A stretch of DNA of 64,000 nucleotides from Porticoccus sp002341315 (GTDB lineage Bacteria > Pseudomonadota > Gammaproteobacteria > Pseudomonadales > Porticoccaceae), in assembly GCF_047634355.1 (NCBI RefSeq), contig NZ_JBLIAL010000004.1, one strand, 5' to 3'. Under the pieces are notes generated by a model. It was not told the origin of the DNA and searched no databases. It worked only from the letters and a program-made list of their open reading frames with translations. The translations under genes were made by a program, and so were the position numbers. The first letter of the stretch is position 1. Every line of letters begins with the position of its first letter. Below are positions 62,539 through 64,000 of the stretch, in pieces.

Positions 62539-64000
62539 CTATTCCTGAAGATTTTGTATGAAAATGGCCGGCAGTTCATCCGCGGGGGTAAAGCCGAAAA
62601 CCTTGCCGTAAAAATACAGCTCTGCCTCAAGTGCCTGGCGGATCGTCTCCGCCTTTCTGAAACCATGGCCCTCGTCGGCAAAGGGCAGATAGGCCACGGG
62701 CAGGTCCTTTTCTTTTAGTACATTGACCATGGTCAATGCTTGTTCCGGTGGTACCACCCGGTCGTCCAGCCCCTGGAAAAAGATCACCGGGCAATGAAAC
62801 TTCTCCGCGTGGTAAAGCGGGGAGCGGTCACGATAGACCGACTGTTTTTCCGGATAGGGACCTACCAGACGGTCGAGGTAGCGGGACTCGAATTTATGGG
62901 TGTCGCGAGCCAGTGTTTCTAGGTCGCCAATACCGTACAGGCAGGCTCCCGCCTTGAACATATCCCGGAAACACAGTGCGGCCAGTACTGTATAGCCACC
63001 AGCACTGCTGCCCCGGATAGCAATTTTCTGTGGATCGACTTTCTGTTGTTCGATCAGATAGCGGGCACCTGCCGTCACATCATCCACATCGACGATGCCC
63101 CATTGGCCATGGAGTTGTTGCCGGTATTGACGTCCATAACCAGTGCTGCCCCGGTAGTTCACATCCAGTACGGCAAAGCCCCGGCTGGTCCAGTACTGGA
63201 TTTTCAGGTTGAGGGCGGAACCGGTTGCCCCGGTTGGACCGCCATGGCAGACGACGATGAGCGGCGGCAGGCTGTTTGCTGGACCATTGAATCCGGGGTT
63301 GGCCGGTGGGTAAAAGAATCCGTGGGCGATATTTCCCCCGCTGGTTGGAAAGCTGACCGATTGGGGGTTGGACAGATAACCCGGTTGAATGGTGGGTGAA
63401 GTGCTCCCGGTCAATACGCTGAGCTGGCCTGGTTGAGTAGCCCTCTCGCCGATATCCAATTGTGCCAGCTCTGCTCCCCGGGTGGCGGATGCCCCCACCA
63501 GCCATGCGCGATTGTCCTCACAATAGAGGTCAGAAATCTGGGTGTAGTCGGTTGAAACCGGTTGCAGGGTCTGGCTGCCGGGCGGCAGTGTGGCCAGTTG
63601 CCAGCTCCCCTGCTTTGTATAACTGCAGACCAGCGTCCCGTTGTCGCAGAAACCATAGTTGGACATACCCAGTACCCAGAGAGGGGTGGCAAACTCAGCC
63701 TTCATCGGCAACAGGGCCGAGATCTGATCACTGCCGGGGTCCCAGCGGTACAGGTTCCACCAGTTGTCGCGGTCGGAAATAAAACACAGTTGGTTATCCG
63801 GTGACCAGCAGGGCTGCACAATCGATTCATGGCCACTACCGGCAAGCAGGCGTGGTGCCCCGGGGTTACCGTTGGTGTCCAGTTCTGTCAGCCAGAGCTG
63901 GGTGTTGTCCCAGGGTAAATCCGGATGATCCCAGCTGACCCAGCACAGCTGCTCATTGTGCTTGTCGAGCCTTGGATAAGCGTAAAAGTCCGCGCCTTCA
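62539..64000 (-). CDS. Prolyl oligopeptidase-family (S9) peptidase, partial at right edge
   Basis: The C-terminal 487 codons of an S9 serine peptidase; the N-terminus lies beyond the window. The frame is open to base 64000 and the edge sequence DFYAYPRLDKHNEQLCWVSWDH is typical of the beta-propeller domain. The alpha/beta-hydrolase domain has the nucleophile in IRGSSAGGYTVLAAL, Asp in QGLDDRVVPPEQ and His in DEGHGFRKAE, so the triad is intact. Expected to cleave peptides or act as an acylaminoacyl peptidase. A start at 63819 is only an internal Met. Confidence 0.88.
   Translation of the reverse strand, partial: EGADFYAYPRLDKHNEQLCWVSWDHPDLPWDNTQLWLTELDTNGNPGAPRLLAGSGHESIVQPCWSPDNQLCFISDRDNWWNLYRWDPGSDQISALLPMKAEFATPLWVLGMSNYGFCDNGTLVCSYTKQGSWQLATLPPGSQTLQPVSTDYTQISDLYCEDNRAWLVGASATRGAELAQLDIGERATQPGQLSVLTGSTSPTIQPGYLSNPQSVSFPTSGGNIAHGFFYPPANPGFNGPANSLPPLIVVCHGGPTGATGSALNLKIQYWTSRGFAVLDVNYRGSTGYGRQYRQQLHGQWGIVDVDDVTAGARYLIEQQKVDPQKIAIRGSSAGGYTVLAALCFRDMFKAGACLYGIGDLETLARDTHKFESRYLDRLVGPYPEKQSVYRDRSPLYHAEKFHCPVIFFQGLDDRVVPPEQALTMVNVLKEKDLPVAYLPFADEGHGFRKAETIRQALEAELYFYGKVFGFTPADELPAIFIQNLQE

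Noticed and set aside
1..64000. CRISPR arrays, insertion sequences and prophage genes
   Set aside because: No direct-repeat/spacer pattern, transposase, integrase or phage structural gene was seen on either strand.

Overview
The window is about 64 kb of a gammaproteobacterial chromosome. Evidence for this is the gene order bamD / rluD-pgeF-clpB, the ilvI-ilvH-ilvC set followed by pssA and leuA, a holD-like gene coupled to rimI, and prfC, greB, purT, selO and nhaD. NhaD together with several c-di-GMP proteins suggests an aquatic, probably marine heterotroph. A Cellvibrionales/Spongiibacteraceae-like relative is a guess that cannot be proven from the sequence alone. Coding density is high. I found no rRNA, tRNA, insertion sequence, prophage or CRISPR array.

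Layout. 1-5.7 kb: outer-membrane assembly (bamD), then rluD-pgeF-clpB, with a near-consensus heat-shock promoter before clpB. 5.7-12.7 kb: branched-chain amino acid synthesis (ilvI, ilvH, ilvC, leuA) around pssA; both ilvI and leuA have long, structured leaders. 12.7-19.5 kb: holD-like/rimI, a membrane GGDEF-EAL protein, a DUF523/DUF1722 protein, NfeD and a stomatin-like SPFH protein, and a glycine-zipper lipoprotein. 19.5-24.7 kb (minus strand): a Usp-like protein overlapping a YcbZ-type Lon protease, and a PrrB/RegB-PrrA/RegA redox two-component pair.

24.7-32.2 kb (minus strand): a heavy-metal export operon (TolC-family fragment, adaptor, CzcA/CusA-type RND pump, DUF3240 protein) followed by a TonB-dependent receptor with methionine-rich features, which suggests copper-related metal handling. 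The TolC-family gene has lost its 5' part. At the same point (about 32,190) a plus-strand protease/FHA gene also begins without its 5' part, so the two genes are fused head to head.

32.2-39.1 kb (plus strand) is the most unusual part: one tight operon that looks more AT-rich by eye. It encodes a degenerate trypsin-fold/FHA membrane protein, an intact periplasmic trypsin-like protease joined through one membrane segment to a cytoplasmic FHA domain, an SH3b/glycine-zipper lipoprotein broken in a G6 tract, a small secreted protein, a membrane Hanks-type Ser/Thr kinase, a small FHA protein with two matching Thr-Arg-Arg motifs, and a PP2C phosphatase. I read it as a phospho-threonine signalling module linking envelope proteolysis or sensing to the cytoplasm. 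It contains no type VI secretion genes. It is my best candidate for an undescribed system.

39.2-64 kb: a SulP transporter with a coupled Usp protein and a good sigma-70 promoter, nhaD, prfC, a run of membrane proteins (HAMP-like, TSUP, AI-2E family), an O-methyltransferase, purT, an SLC13 permease with DUF1622, selO, a cNMP-binding protein, a second RND pump (adaptor plus AcrB-type permease), a uracil-DNA-glycosylase-family protein, an HD-GYP protein, greB, and a prolyl oligopeptidase-family gene running off the right edge.
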